A DNA stretch of 64,000 bases from Acinetobacter sp. ANC 4910 (lineage in GTDB: Bacteria; Pseudomonadota; Gammaproteobacteria; Pseudomonadales; Moraxellaceae): positions 62,001-126,000 of the forward strand of contig NZ_SJNT01000009.1 in assembly GCF_004331035.1 (NCBI RefSeq), read 5' to 3'. The notes below the pieces were generated by a model. It searched no databases. It was not told the origin of the DNA and worked only from the letters and a program-made list of their open reading frames with translations. Below are positions 16,872-25,343 of this stretch, piece after piece; positions within the stretch are counted from its first letter, which is position 1, and the number at the start of each line of letters is the position of its first letter. The translations under genes and the position numbers were made by a program.

Positions 16872-18491
16872 TTAGCCTACTTTTTTTAATGCAAAATCCC
16901 GACCAAAAAGCAGCTTATTGCGAATGTTGGAAATTGGGGTTTGATCTGCAATTAATTCGGCATACCAAGCACCATCTTCCGTATCTCCAAACAAAACAGC
17001 TCCAATGACTTTGTCCTGTTGAATAATGATGCGCTTATAAATTTGACGTTTTTCATCATTTAAAATGATGTCTTCAAAATCATCTTTAGGCTCAAAATTC
17101 CCTGCCGAAAACACATCGACACCACTGACTTTTAATTGGGTTGGAACCGTTGGGGCTTTAAAGGTCAGACTGCCATGTTCTGCCAAGTGGCTCGCGCAAA
17201 TAAAAGCTTGTCCCCATAAAGGCTCGACTAAACCAAAGGTTTGACTGCGATGTTCAATACATTCACCCACTGCATAAATACTTGGGTCAAAAGTTTGCAT
17301 GGTGTCATTCACCATGACGCCACGGTTGGTTCTGAGTCCTGCGCTTTGCGCTAGGCCAATATTCGGGCGAATACCGACTGCAAAGACCACCAAATCTGCA
17401 TCTAATACGGTACCGTCTTTTAAACGCACTTGGCTGACTTGACCATCAGTACCGATTAGCTCTTCAGTATTGGCTTCGGTAATAATCCGAATGCCTTTTT
17501 GCTCAATACTATGACGAAGCATTTGACTGGCACGATCATCCAGTTGACGTTCCATAATTCGATTCATTAAATGTAAAACGGTGACATTCATACCACGGCG
17601 TTTTAAGCCATAGGCAGCTTCTAAACCGAGTAAACCACCACCAATCACCACTGCATTAGGTTTGTTTTCACAATATTCCAGCATGGTTTTGACGTCATAA
17701 ATATCACGGAAACTTACGACGCCTTTTAGGTCTGCGCCTTTTACTGGCGGCACAAAAGGTTTAGACCCTGTGGCTAAAATGAGTCGGTCATAATCCACCA
17801 CAATGCCTGTTTGGGTATGTACTTGTTTGCGTGGACGATCTATTTTCACGGCAGGATCATCTGCAATAAAACGCATACCTTTGTCGCTATACCATGCGTG
17901 TGGATGCAACATAATGTCTTCTACGGTTTTTTCACCTGATAACACGGGCGACAGCATAATGCGGTTATAGTTACCCCACGGTTCTTCACCAATTACGGTA
18001 ATTTCATAACGATCTGGTGCCATATCCAATAAATCTTCAAGACAACGCATACCTGCCAAACCATTTCCAACCAAAACCAACTGCATTTTTTCTGAAGAAG
18101 GCCCATTGTTGGTGATATAGGTTTTTTGCGCTGTTGGACTCACCCAAACACGTCCATCCTGAATTTTGGTTGGGAACACCAGTAGTTTTTGATCTTTATC
18201 TTCTAAGCAACGTCCAGTGGCTAAACTAAAATGCTGCTTATAAATGGGTGATGCGATGACGCGTTCACCTTGCAAGTCGCCAATAATGCCACGGCTCATG
18301 ACATTGGCTTGGCTGAAAGGGTCTTTATTGCTCAGCGCATAAACGCGTTTCTCTGTCCCTACACGGAACAAAGCGATCGCTTGTCCTTCAACCAAAGCCC
18401 CTACGCCCGTATTCGGGGTGATGTCATTTAAATCACAGACCTCAACCCAGTTTTGATCTGGAAGCATATTTTTATCATTTAAAATAGTCAT
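16872..18491 (-). CDS. NirD-like domain fused to FAD/NAD(P)H reductase
   Basis: A 539-residue fusion. Residues 1 to about 122 match the Rieske-fold small subunit of nitrite reductase (NirD): WVEVCDLNDITP, SPIYKQHFSLATGRCLED, VFPTKIQDGRVWV. Like NirD of enterobacteria it lacks Rieske iron ligands. From about residue 134 it is a class I pyridine nucleotide-disulfide reductase-like flavoprotein: FAD-binding VLVGNGLAGMRCLEDL, NAD-binding VIGGGLLGLEAAYGLKRRG, and DPSIYAVGECIEH. The flavoprotein half resembles the NasC/NirB electron-input module and may feed electrons to NasA; the NirD half probably serves NirB. It lies between nirB and nasA in one operon. Which half serves which enzyme is inference. 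Confidence 0.87.
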   Translation of the reverse strand: MTILNDKNMLPDQNWVEVCDLNDITPNTGVGALVEGQAIALFRVGTEKRVYALSNKDPFSQANVMSRGIIGDLQGERVIASPIYKQHFSLATGRCLEDKDQKLLVFPTKIQDGRVWVSPTAQKTYITNNGPSSEKMQLVLVGNGLAGMRCLEDLLDMAPDRYEITVIGEEPWGNYNRIMLSPVLSGEKTVEDIMLHPHAWYSDKGMRFIADDPAVKIDRPRKQVHTQTGIVVDYDRLILATGSKPFVPPVKGADLKGVVSFRDIYDVKTMLEYCENKPNAVVIGGGLLGLEAAYGLKRRGMNVTVLHLMNRIMERQLDDRASQMLRHSIEQKGIRIITEANTEELIGTDGQVSQVRLKDGTVLDADLVVFAVGIRPNIGLAQSAGLRTNRGVMVNDTMQTFDPSIYAVGECIEHRSQTFGLVEPLWGQAFICASHLAEHGSLTFKAPTVPTQLKVSGVDVFSAGNFEPKDDFEDIILNDEKRQIYKRIIIQQDKVIGAVLFGDTEDGAWYAELIADQTPISNIRNKLLFGRDFALKKVG

Positions 18492-18505
18492 TTATGTTCT
18501 CCTTA

Positions 18506-21052
18506 TTATGCTTCAACCATTGGAATACGGTCTTCAGCGCGTTCTGCGCTGTTTAATGGGCGAATTTGTCCGCGTTCTTGGGTAAATTGAATATGCGGAT
18601 CAGCTTGCTGCTCAGCATTGGCATTGATATAGGTTTGGAAACGTTTACGAATTTCAGGGTTCTCAACCGCAGTACGCCATTCATCTTGATAGGTTCCAAC
18701 AATGTGCTGCATACGACGTTCTAGTTCTGTGGCTAAACCCAGTGAATCTTCAATAATCACAGATTTCAGATAATCCAAACCACCTTCCATGTTGTCGCGC
18801 CATACGCTGGTGCGTTGTAAACGATCTGCGGTTTGAATGTAGAACATAAAGAAACGGTCGATATAGCGAATCAGCATTTCGGTATCTAAGTCAGATGCGA
18901 TTAGTTCTGCATGGCGTGGTTTCATGCCGCCGTTACCACAAACATAAAGGTTCCAACCTTTTTCAGTGGCAATCACGCCTACATCTTTACCTTGAGCTTC
19001 TGCACACTCACGGGTACAACCCGAAACTGCCATTTTTAATTTATGTGGTGAGCGTAAACCTTTGTAGCGGTTTTCGAGGAAAATGGCCAAACCGACTGAA
19101 TCATCTACACCATAACGGCACCATGTACTGCCAACACAAGATTTAACCGTACGTAATGATTTACCGTAAGCATGACCAGACTCAAAACCTGCGGCATTCA
19201 ACTCTTCCCAAATCAACGGCAGTTGATGCACTTGTGCGCCAAACATATCAACACGTTGTCCGCCCGTAATTTTGGTGTACAGGTTGTATTTTTTAGCAAT
19301 TTGACCTACAGCAATTAAGCCATCTGGTGTGACTTCACCCCCTGCCATACGTGGTACAACGGAGTAAGAACCATCTTTTTGGATATTTCCTAAGTAGTAG
19401 TCGTTACTGTCTTGCAAGCCTGCATGACTTGGTTCAAGTACAAAATCATTCCAGCAAGAAGCCAAGATGTTTGCAGCCGTTGGTTTACAAATATCACAAC
19501 CCAAACCATGCCCATGCTGGTGAATCAGGTCATCGAAGGTTTTAATTTCATTCACACGAACCAAGTGATACAGCTCTTGGCGCGAGTACGGGAAGTGTTC
19601 GCAAATATGATTGTTGACCGTGACGCCTTGACGTTGTAATTCAGATTTCAATACCTGCGTTACTAATGGTGCACACCCCCCACAAGCCGTCGCAGCTTTG
19701 GTACATTTCTTTAATGCCCCCAAAGAGGTCGAGCCGTCACTAATCGCTTGACAAATATCGGCTTTCGATACGTTATTACATGAACATATCGTCGCACTGT
19801 CTGGCAGTAAATCGACGCCACTGCCGCCTGCTTTGGCACCTGAGTCGGTAAACCCTGGCATGATAAGGCTTTCTGGGACTTCAGGTAATGCCAGACCATT
19901 CAACATCATTTGCAGCAAGTCGCTATATTCTTTGGCATCACCCACCAATACCGCGCCCAAAAGTTTGGTTTTTTCTGCATTGACCACAATTTTCTTATAT
20001 ACCAATGCAGCTTCATCGGCATAGAAATAGCTTAACGAATTTGGAGTCATGGCATGTGCATCACCGATGGATGCGACATCTACACCCATTAACTTCAATT
20101 TAGTGCTCATGTCTGCACCAGCGAAAATATTACATTCTTGCTGCATCATATGCTTGGCTGCAATACGTGCCATGTCATAGCCCGGTGCCACTAAACCAAA
20201 GATTTTATTGTTCCAAAGCGCACACTCACCAATGGCATAAATATCGTCATGACTGGTTTGGCAATAATCATTAATGACAATACCGCCACGCTCGCCAATG
20301 GCTAAACCGCTTGAGCGTGCCAGTTCATCGCGTGGGCGTATGCCTGCCGAGAATAAAACGATATCCGTTTCGAGTTCTGAGCCATCGCCAAATTTCATTA
20401 CATGAACTGCGGATGCCCCATCTTCAATACATTGAGTGGCTTTTTGGGTGTGAACTTTAACCCCGAGGTTTTCAATTTTAGTGCGTAGTACTTTGCCGCC
20501 TAAGTCATCAATTTGCACGGCCATTAAGCGTGGCGCAAATTCCACCACATGCGTTTCTAGGTTCAGGTCACAAAGTGCTTTTGCTGCTTCAAGTCCCAAT
20601 AAGCCACCACCAATCACCACACCTGTTTTTGCATTTAAACTTGCAGCTTTAATAGCATCTAAGTCTTCGATGGTACGGTAAACAAAACAGTTTTGACGTT
20701 CATTACCCGGAATTGGCGGTACAAAAGCATAAGAACCTGTGGCTAAAACCAATTTGTCATAGCTAAGTGTTTCACCCTGATTGGTGGTCACCAATTTATT
20801 TTCTGGATCAATTGCAGTAGCTTTGGTATTTAAACGTAGGTCAATTCCATAGGCATCGGCAAAGTCTGCACGTGCAAGTGATAAATCTTTTGCACTTTTT
20901 CCAGAAAAGTATTCAGTTAAATGCACGCGGTCATATGCCAAACGTGGTTCTTCTGCCAAAATGGTAATTTCTACTTCGTCACCTGCCTGCTCAAGTACAC
21001 TCTCAATGAACTTGTGCCCGACCATACCGTGACCAATCATAAGTAGTTTCAT
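18506..21052 (-). CDS. nirB: Nitrite reductase [NAD(P)H] large subunit
   Basis: Cytoplasmic siroheme enzyme reducing nitrite to ammonium, 848 residues. Domains in order: FAD/NAD(P) reductase (GHGMVGHKFIESV at the start, GVVIGGGLLGLEAAKAL near 145-160), BFD-like [2Fe-2S] domain (CSCNNVSKADIC ... CGGC, about 425-480), ferredoxin-like sulfite/nitrite reductase half domain (about 555-620), and siroheme/[4Fe-4S] domain with ligands C-x5-C (CVGSTWC) and C-x3-C (CTREC). All expected cofactor ligands are visible. A 26-bp gap separates it from narK. Confidence 0.96.
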   Translation of the reverse strand: MKLLMIGHGMVGHKFIESVLEQAGDEVEITILAEEPRLAYDRVHLTEYFSGKSAKDLSLARADFADAYGIDLRLNTKATAIDPENKLVTTNQGETLSYDKLVLATGSYAFVPPIPGNERQNCFVYRTIEDLDAIKAASLNAKTGVVIGGGLLGLEAAKALCDLNLETHVVEFAPRLMAVQIDDLGGKVLRTKIENLGVKVHTQKATQCIEDGASAVHVMKFGDGSELETDIVLFSAGIRPRDELARSSGLAIGERGGIVINDYCQTSHDDIYAIGECALWNNKIFGLVAPGYDMARIAAKHMMQQECNIFAGADMSTKLKLMGVDVASIGDAHAMTPNSLSYFYADEAALVYKKIVVNAEKTKLLGAVLVGDAKEYSDLLQMMLNGLALPEVPESLIMPGFTDSGAKAGGSGVDLLPDSATICSCNNVSKADICQAISDGSTSLGALKKCTKAATACGGCAPLVTQVLKSELQRQGVTVNNHICEHFPYSRQELYHLVRVNEIKTFDDLIHQHGHGLGCDICKPTAANILASCWNDFVLEPSHAGLQDSNDYYLGNIQKDGSYSVVPRMAGGEVTPDGLIAVGQIAKKYNLYTKITGGQRVDMFGAQVHQLPLIWEELNAAGFESGHAYGKSLRTVKSCVGSTWCRYGVDDSVGLAIFLENRYKGLRSPHKLKMAVSGCTRECAEAQGKDVGVIATEKGWNLYVCGNGGMKPRHAELIASDLDTEMLIRYIDRFFMFYIQTADRLQRTSVWRDNMEGGLDYLKSVIIEDSLGLATELERRMQHIVGTYQDEWRTAVENPEIRKRFQTYINANAEQQADPHIQFTQERGQIRPLNSAERAEDRIPMVEA

Positions 21053-21078
21053 ATTCTTTCTCCTTAAATTTTTTTTAC

Positions 21079-22419
21079 TTATGCCATGTTGTTACGATCA
21101 AGCACGGCTTGCTCAAATAAACGTTGTTCTTTCTCTTTATGTTCGACCGAAAAGCGAATCATGAGCACAAAACTTGCTGCAATCACCACCAATCCACCCA
21201 GAACCATGAGGCAAGTTTGAATATCTAAGACACCTTTAAGTAGGAAACCTGCTGCAACCGCACCCACGTTGCCCCCCGCACCGATAATACCTGCAACTCC
21301 GCCTAAGGCATCACGATCAATAAATGGCACCAGTGCATAGGTCGCACCGCAAGCCATGTGAGTAAACAAAGCAAACACCGTCATGGTTAAAATGGCCAAT
21401 ACCGCAGTGTTCATTTGTGAGAATACAATCAGGAACAAACCTTCCATCAGGATCATGCCGAACAAGACTTTAGTGCGCCCATCCAAGCCTTTTTTAGTTG
21501 CAACCTTGTCCGAAATAATGCCACCCAGAGCACGGGCAAACAGTGCCAAAAGTCCAAAAATACCCGCAGCCAAACCTGCTTCTTTTAGTCCAAAGCCAAA
21601 GTTTTCCACGTAGTACATAGCGACAATGTTATGAATGAAAATTTCGATACCAAAACATGCGGCATAAGAGCCAAATAGAATCCAGACACGATAGTTACGG
21701 GCTGCATGCATTAAGATGTTTAGGCCACCTTTTTTCTCGCTACCAACTTGAATGCCTTGAGCACGTAATTCCTTAAAGTTGCCTTGCGGACAATCTTGTG
21801 TGTATTTCCAGTACAGCCCGCCCACAATCAACATCATGACACCAGGAACAAGTAAGGCAATTCTCCACCCCATAGCTTGTTCGACACCGAACATCACTAA
21901 AGCTGAAAGTAGCAGTGGCATTAAAGCTTGAGTGGCACCGCCCCCCGCATTTCCCCAACCCGCAGTAGTAGCATTTGCAGTCCCGACAACATTCGGGGCA
22001 AACATAATGCTAGTATGGTATTGAGTGATGACGAAACTTGCGCCAATTGCACCGATGAGCAATCTAAAGAATAGAAAAGATTCATAACTGTTGGCCGATG
22101 CAACACCAAATACAGGAATGCTGCCAAGAATAAGTAAAGTAGTATAAGTTTTGCGTGGACCGTATTTGTCACAGAGTGGACCAACAATCAAGCGAACCAA
22201 AATCGTAATCGCAACGGCTGCAATATTAATATTCGCAATTTGATCTTTAGTTAGATGAAATTCGCCTGCAATGACAGGCATGAGCGGTGCACAGGCAAAC
22301 CATGCAAAGAAGCAGACAAAAAAAGCGAGCCAACTCATGTGGAAGGCCCGCATCGCTGAAGTCTTAAAATTAAAAAGACTTATTGTTGTGGCTTTTTTCT
22401 CATATAAATTTGAAGACAT
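21079..22419 (-). CDS. narK: Nitrate/nitrite transporter, MFS NarK type
   Basis: Inner-membrane nitrate transporter, 446 residues with 12 hydrophobic helices. The two glycine-rich nitrate-porter motifs are seen: GWGNAGGGATQALMP near residue 154 and GIIGAGGNVGAVAAGF near residue 370. It is the first gene of the nitrate operon (narK, nirB, nirD-reductase, nasA, mobA). Its ribosome site AGGAAGGAGAGGG is strong. The 125-base leader carries an ANTAR-target double hairpin and a sigma-54-like promoter. Confidence 0.94.
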   Translation of the reverse strand: MSSNLYEKKATTISLFNFKTSAMRAFHMSWLAFFVCFFAWFACAPLMPVIAGEFHLTKDQIANINIAAVAITILVRLIVGPLCDKYGPRKTYTTLLILGSIPVFGVASANSYESFLFFRLLIGAIGASFVITQYHTSIMFAPNVVGTANATTAGWGNAGGGATQALMPLLLSALVMFGVEQAMGWRIALLVPGVMMLIVGGLYWKYTQDCPQGNFKELRAQGIQVGSEKKGGLNILMHAARNYRVWILFGSYAACFGIEIFIHNIVAMYYVENFGFGLKEAGLAAGIFGLLALFARALGGIISDKVATKKGLDGRTKVLFGMILMEGLFLIVFSQMNTAVLAILTMTVFALFTHMACGATYALVPFIDRDALGGVAGIIGAGGNVGAVAAGFLLKGVLDIQTCLMVLGGLVVIAASFVLMIRFSVEHKEKEQRLFEQAVLDRNNMA

Positions 22420-22493
22420 AACCCTCTCCTTCCTGAACTGAACGTATATAAATTCCTGCTCGGCAGAGTGATCTGCTTTACAGGTCGATCAGA

Positions 22494-22543
22494 ACGGACA
22501 TCGTTGGCCGTCTTACAAATTTTTTAAGAGTCGTCTTTGACTC
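22494..22543 (-). ncRNA. ANTAR-target two-hairpin leader of the nas operon
   Basis: On the minus-strand transcript, hairpin P1 (22543-22528) is GAGUC-[AAAGAC]-GACUC. After a 16-base A/U-rich linker, hairpin P2 (22511-22494) is ACGGCC-[AACGAU]-GUCCGU, with one C-U mismatch. Both loops have six bases with A at position 1 and G at position 4, the known mark of RNA bound by ANTAR antiterminators. The divergent gene encodes such a protein (NasT). No classical U-run terminator is clear after P2; nested CCUG/CAGG and GCAGA/UCUGC stems (about 22446-22480) precede only an interrupted AAUUUAUAU. Confidence 0.8.
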
Positions 22544-22554
22544 AAGATGAATAA

Positions 22555-22570
22555 TGCAATTGCTATGCCA
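22555..22570 (-). promoter_or_regulatory. Sigma-54 promoter candidate for the nas operon
   Basis: The minus strand reads TGGCATAGCAATTGCA, against the consensus TGGCACGNNNNTTGCA: only two mismatches, with the -24 GG and -12 GC at exact spacing. The predicted start is near 22544, one base before hairpin P1 of the leader. That agreement supports the call. Confidence 0.65.
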
Positions 22571-22730
22571 ATATTGGTGTTATTCAATTAAGATACTGTT
22601 TTAGTTAGATAATTTTATAAATAACGATTGTTTTTTATATTAGTGCTGAAATTATGCTCAATCTCAAAGATTGAATGATTACTATCGAAACACCCCATCA
22701 TGTGAGTTTTTGCCACGAAATTGCACATTT

Positions 22731-22747
22731 TGCTTTGTAATGGTGCA
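22731..22747. promoter_or_regulatory. NtrC-like enhancer site candidate
   Basis: TGCTTTGTAATGGTGCA matches 14 of 17 positions of the NtrC consensus TGCACYAWWWTGGTGCA. It lies about 195 bp upstream of the predicted nas start, in the 473-bp gap shared with nasT. A further TGCAC half-site is at 22722-22726. The rest of the gap shows no gene. Confidence 0.4.
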
Positions 22748-22892
22748 CAGATGAATTTTAGAATTTGCTTATTTGTATTATTTTGTATGTTTAATCACCA
22801 AAATGGCACATCGGCATGTTTATTGCTTACTAATGCTACAAAATAAACATCAGTTCTGCCCTGATTAGCAGCCCAATAGCGATCGCTCAAAT

Positions 22893-23480
22893 ATGCCAAA
22901 GCTTAAAATTGCCCTGATTGATGATGATCAAGATCGTGCCAACTATATAAAAGATTCACTGCTTCAGCACGATTTTGATGTGGTGGCCTGCTTAACCATC
23001 GATCATTTAAATATGTTCAAATTAGAACATTTGCAGGCCGATGTCATTTTGCTGGATATGGATCATCCACATCGTGACATTATTGAAAGTTGTGTGAGTC
23101 AGTTTGATTTACCGACTGTGCTATTTACCCAAAATAGCCAAAAAGAGATGATTAAGAGTGCCATTGATGCTGGAATTACCGCTTATATTGTCGATGGTAT
23201 TGATCCTGCAAAATTGGACAGTATTTTAGAGATCTCGATTGAGCAGTTCAAAAAACATAAGAAATTACTGGCAGATTTGAAAGAGACCAAAAGTAAACTC
23301 GCCGATCGGAAAGATGTCGAAAAAGCCAAAGTTCTTTTGATGCAACTGCATCAACTCACTGAAGATCAAGCATTTCAGTTACTCCGTAAAAATGCCATGA
23401 GCCATCGGATTACCATGGGAGAAATGGCGCGTCGCCTACTCGATGCGCAAGAATTACTACAAACCAAGTTGAAGGATTAA
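22893..23480 (+). CDS. nasT: NasT-type ANTAR response regulator (RNA-binding antiterminator)
   Basis: A 195-residue cytoplasmic regulator. Residues 1 to about 115 form a receiver-like domain (KIALIDDDQDRANYI; ILLDMDHPH with the central Asp). A short coiled stretch (about 115-140) leads to the ANTAR domain (VEKAKVLLMQLHQLTEDQAFQLLRKNAMSHR), ending near residue 190. In known systems NasT binds the leader RNA of nitrate-assimilation operons and blocks termination; NasS holds it inactive without nitrate. It is divergent from narK, whose leader carries the matching RNA motif, and lies 3 bp before nasS. Confidence 0.93.
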   Translation: MPKLKIALIDDDQDRANYIKDSLLQHDFDVVACLTIDHLNMFKLEHLQADVILLDMDHPHRDIIESCVSQFDLPTVLFTQNSQKEMIKSAIDAGITAYIVDGIDPAKLDSILEISIEQFKKHKKLLADLKETKSKLADRKDVEKAKVLLMQLHQLTEDQAFQLLRKNAMSHRITMGEMARRLLDAQELLQTKLKD

Positions 23481-23483
23481 GCT

Positions 23484-24473
23484 ATGGCTACATTAGAAAA
23501 AACACATATTCAACTTGGCTATATTCCATTGCTCGATTGTATTTCCATACTTTGGGCAAAACATCGTGGTTATTTTGATGAACTTGGATTAAATGTCACA
23601 CTGGTTAAAGAAGCCTCTTGGGCCAGTTTGCGAGACCGTTTGGCTTTTGGATTATTAGATGCAGCACACTGTTTATCAGGTATTTTACCTGCAGCCTCAA
23701 TCGGTACAGATCATATTGGCATTCCATTTCAAACCCCTTTGGTTTTAAGTGTAAATCGCGCTTATATCAGTTTAAGTCAAAAATTATGTTTTGATCTGGG
23801 CATTACCCATAATGACACCGCAAAGGAAGTCGCAGCTAAAGTTGTGACCGCGATTCAACACGGGCAAAATATTCAATTGGCACATGTATTTGCCAATTCC
23901 ATTCATCATTTTTGTATTCGTGAATGGCTCGCACTGGCAGATGCAGAATTAGCCCAAAGCATTAAACTCAGAATTTTACCGCCACCTTATATGGTAGAAG
24001 CCTTAAATAATCAGGTGATTGATGGGTTTTGTGTCGGGGAACCTTGGAATACGCAAGGTGAAGTCTTAGGATTGAGTCAAATTGTGGCTTCTAGCCAGAA
24101 TATTATTCCTGAAGTTGCCGATAAAGTGTTAGCTGTGACCAAAGAATGGGCGACAGCCCATCCGAATACCTTAAAAGCGATTACTCAAGCCATTCAAAAA
24201 GCCCAGCGTGAAATCAAAACCATGCAGGATTTTAGCCAAATTTGGGCATTATTAACCGAATATGAGGTTTTACAATTTGAATGTTCCGATCGTATCCACG
24301 TTCAAGAATTTTATAAAATTCAAAATATTATTCGAAATTTCATAGAAGATACAGCCACCCCTAAAGTTGAAGATTTTGAATGGCTGATTCAGCAAATGGC
24401 GAAATGGAGCAATGTTCAAGTGAATCATGCTGAGCTTAAAAATTTAAGTCAGCAATGTATCATTCAACTTTAG
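23484..24473 (+). CDS. nasS: NasS-type nitrate sensor (NrtA/CmpA-like, cytoplasmic)
   Basis: A 329-residue protein of the nitrate ABC substrate-binding family (LGYIPLLDCISILWAKHRGYFDELGLNV at the start, HCLSGILPAA, DGFCVGEPWN). It has no signal peptide, which separates the sensor NasS from the transported-solute receptor NrtA. It is co-transcribed with nasT (3-bp gap), and no nrtBC transporter genes are present, supporting a sensor role. The order nasT-nasS is the reverse of the more familiar nasS-nasT. Confidence 0.9.
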   Translation: MATLEKTHIQLGYIPLLDCISILWAKHRGYFDELGLNVTLVKEASWASLRDRLAFGLLDAAHCLSGILPAASIGTDHIGIPFQTPLVLSVNRAYISLSQKLCFDLGITHNDTAKEVAAKVVTAIQHGQNIQLAHVFANSIHHFCIREWLALADAELAQSIKLRILPPPYMVEALNNQVIDGFCVGEPWNTQGEVLGLSQIVASSQNIIPEVADKVLAVTKEWATAHPNTLKAITQAIQKAQREIKTMQDFSQIWALLTEYEVLQFECSDRIHVQEFYKIQNIIRNFIEDTATPKVEDFEWLIQQMAKWSNVQVNHAELKNLSQQCIIQL

Positions 24474-24488
24474 CTTTTATGGCTTAGA

Positions 24489-25292
24489 TTAAAGTTTTCG
24501 CAAGGTTAAGATTTGTTCGCTGCGACCAAAGGGGCCATGTACATCATGCAGGACTGCACTGGTCAAACCAATGCCATCTGTACCATATTGCTGTTCGACG
24601 TCTAAACCTAACCATTGTCCCTGAGGAATACGATACAAATGAATTTGCAAATCTAAATTTGGAAATGCCCAGCCCGCTTGAGGGTCTTGGCGTGGCACAA
24701 CACCATTTGCAGTATCCACCATACCCATGAGTTTGACAAAATCTGATGTGGTTTTACCTTCCACCATATTACATGGGTTGGTGAGCCAAACGAGTCCTTT
24801 TCCTGCTCTGCGGGACGCTTCAGCACGGGTTTCAATACTCTGAATATAACCGCCTGGCCAGCACTTCATGCCATCCCAAACAGGTAATTGCTCTGGATGT
24901 AGAACTTTTTGATCTTCAAGTCCCGCAATACTATGCGTGTCTTGGGTGAGCATTTTCCATGCACGGGCCACAATACAGGTTTTACCATTGGCTTGCATTT
25001 CGCTTTCAATCAGCTCAATGGTTTTTCCACCTCGAATCAAACGTGTGGTAATACTAAAATCGCCAAATCCAATTAGACCAAAAATATCGAGACTAATACG
25101 CCCTATTCGCATGTCATCTCGAGGTAAAAATTGTTCCAATTCTGCACAAATTACGCCTGTTGCAGGTGCCATATGTTGCTCATGCGGATTCCAAGCGCCT
25201 TGTGCATGAATATTTGATTGATAATGTGCAGTTACACTTCCATCCACATGTTGTTCGCGTTGTATTAAACGATAATAAGCAGGCATATTCAT
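24489..25292 (-). CDS. Acyl-CoA thioesterase family protein (double hotdog)
   Basis: A 267-residue protein of the TesB-like thioesterase superfamily. The N-terminal half carries LPRDDMRIGRISLDIFGLIGFGD and the C-terminal half LDLQIHLYRIPQGQWLGLDVEQQYGTDGIGL, the pattern of the second hotdog repeat with its conserved aspartate. It would hydrolyse acyl-CoA in the cytoplasm; chain-length preference is unknown. It converges on nasS with only 15 bp between them. Followed upstream by an unrelated methyltransferase gene. Confidence 0.75.
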   Translation of the reverse strand: MNMPAYYRLIQREQHVDGSVTAHYQSNIHAQGAWNPHEQHMAPATGVICAELEQFLPRDDMRIGRISLDIFGLIGFGDFSITTRLIRGGKTIELIESEMQANGKTCIVARAWKMLTQDTHSIAGLEDQKVLHPEQLPVWDGMKCWPGGYIQSIETRAEASRRAGKGLVWLTNPCNMVEGKTTSDFVKLMGMVDTANGVVPRQDPQAGWAFPNLDLQIHLYRIPQGQWLGLDVEQQYGTDGIGLTSAVLHDVHGPFGRSEQILTLRKL

Positions 25293-25343
25293 ATCCTTAT
25301 TCTTTTGTGTATTCCTAAATTAAGTTTGTTGTTTCAATGAGCA

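Noticed and set aside
22446..22480. Classical rho-independent terminator in the nas leader
   Set aside because: Nested short stems are present, but the following bases (AAUUUAUAU) are not a proper U tract, so I describe them only as possible.
22712..22726. Sigma-54 promoter TGCCACGAAATTGCA toward nasT
   Set aside because: The -24 GG is replaced by GC and the spacing is one base short.
22804..22819. Sigma-54 promoter TGGCACATCGGCATGT toward nasT
   Set aside because: The -24 half is perfect, but there is no GC at the -12 position.
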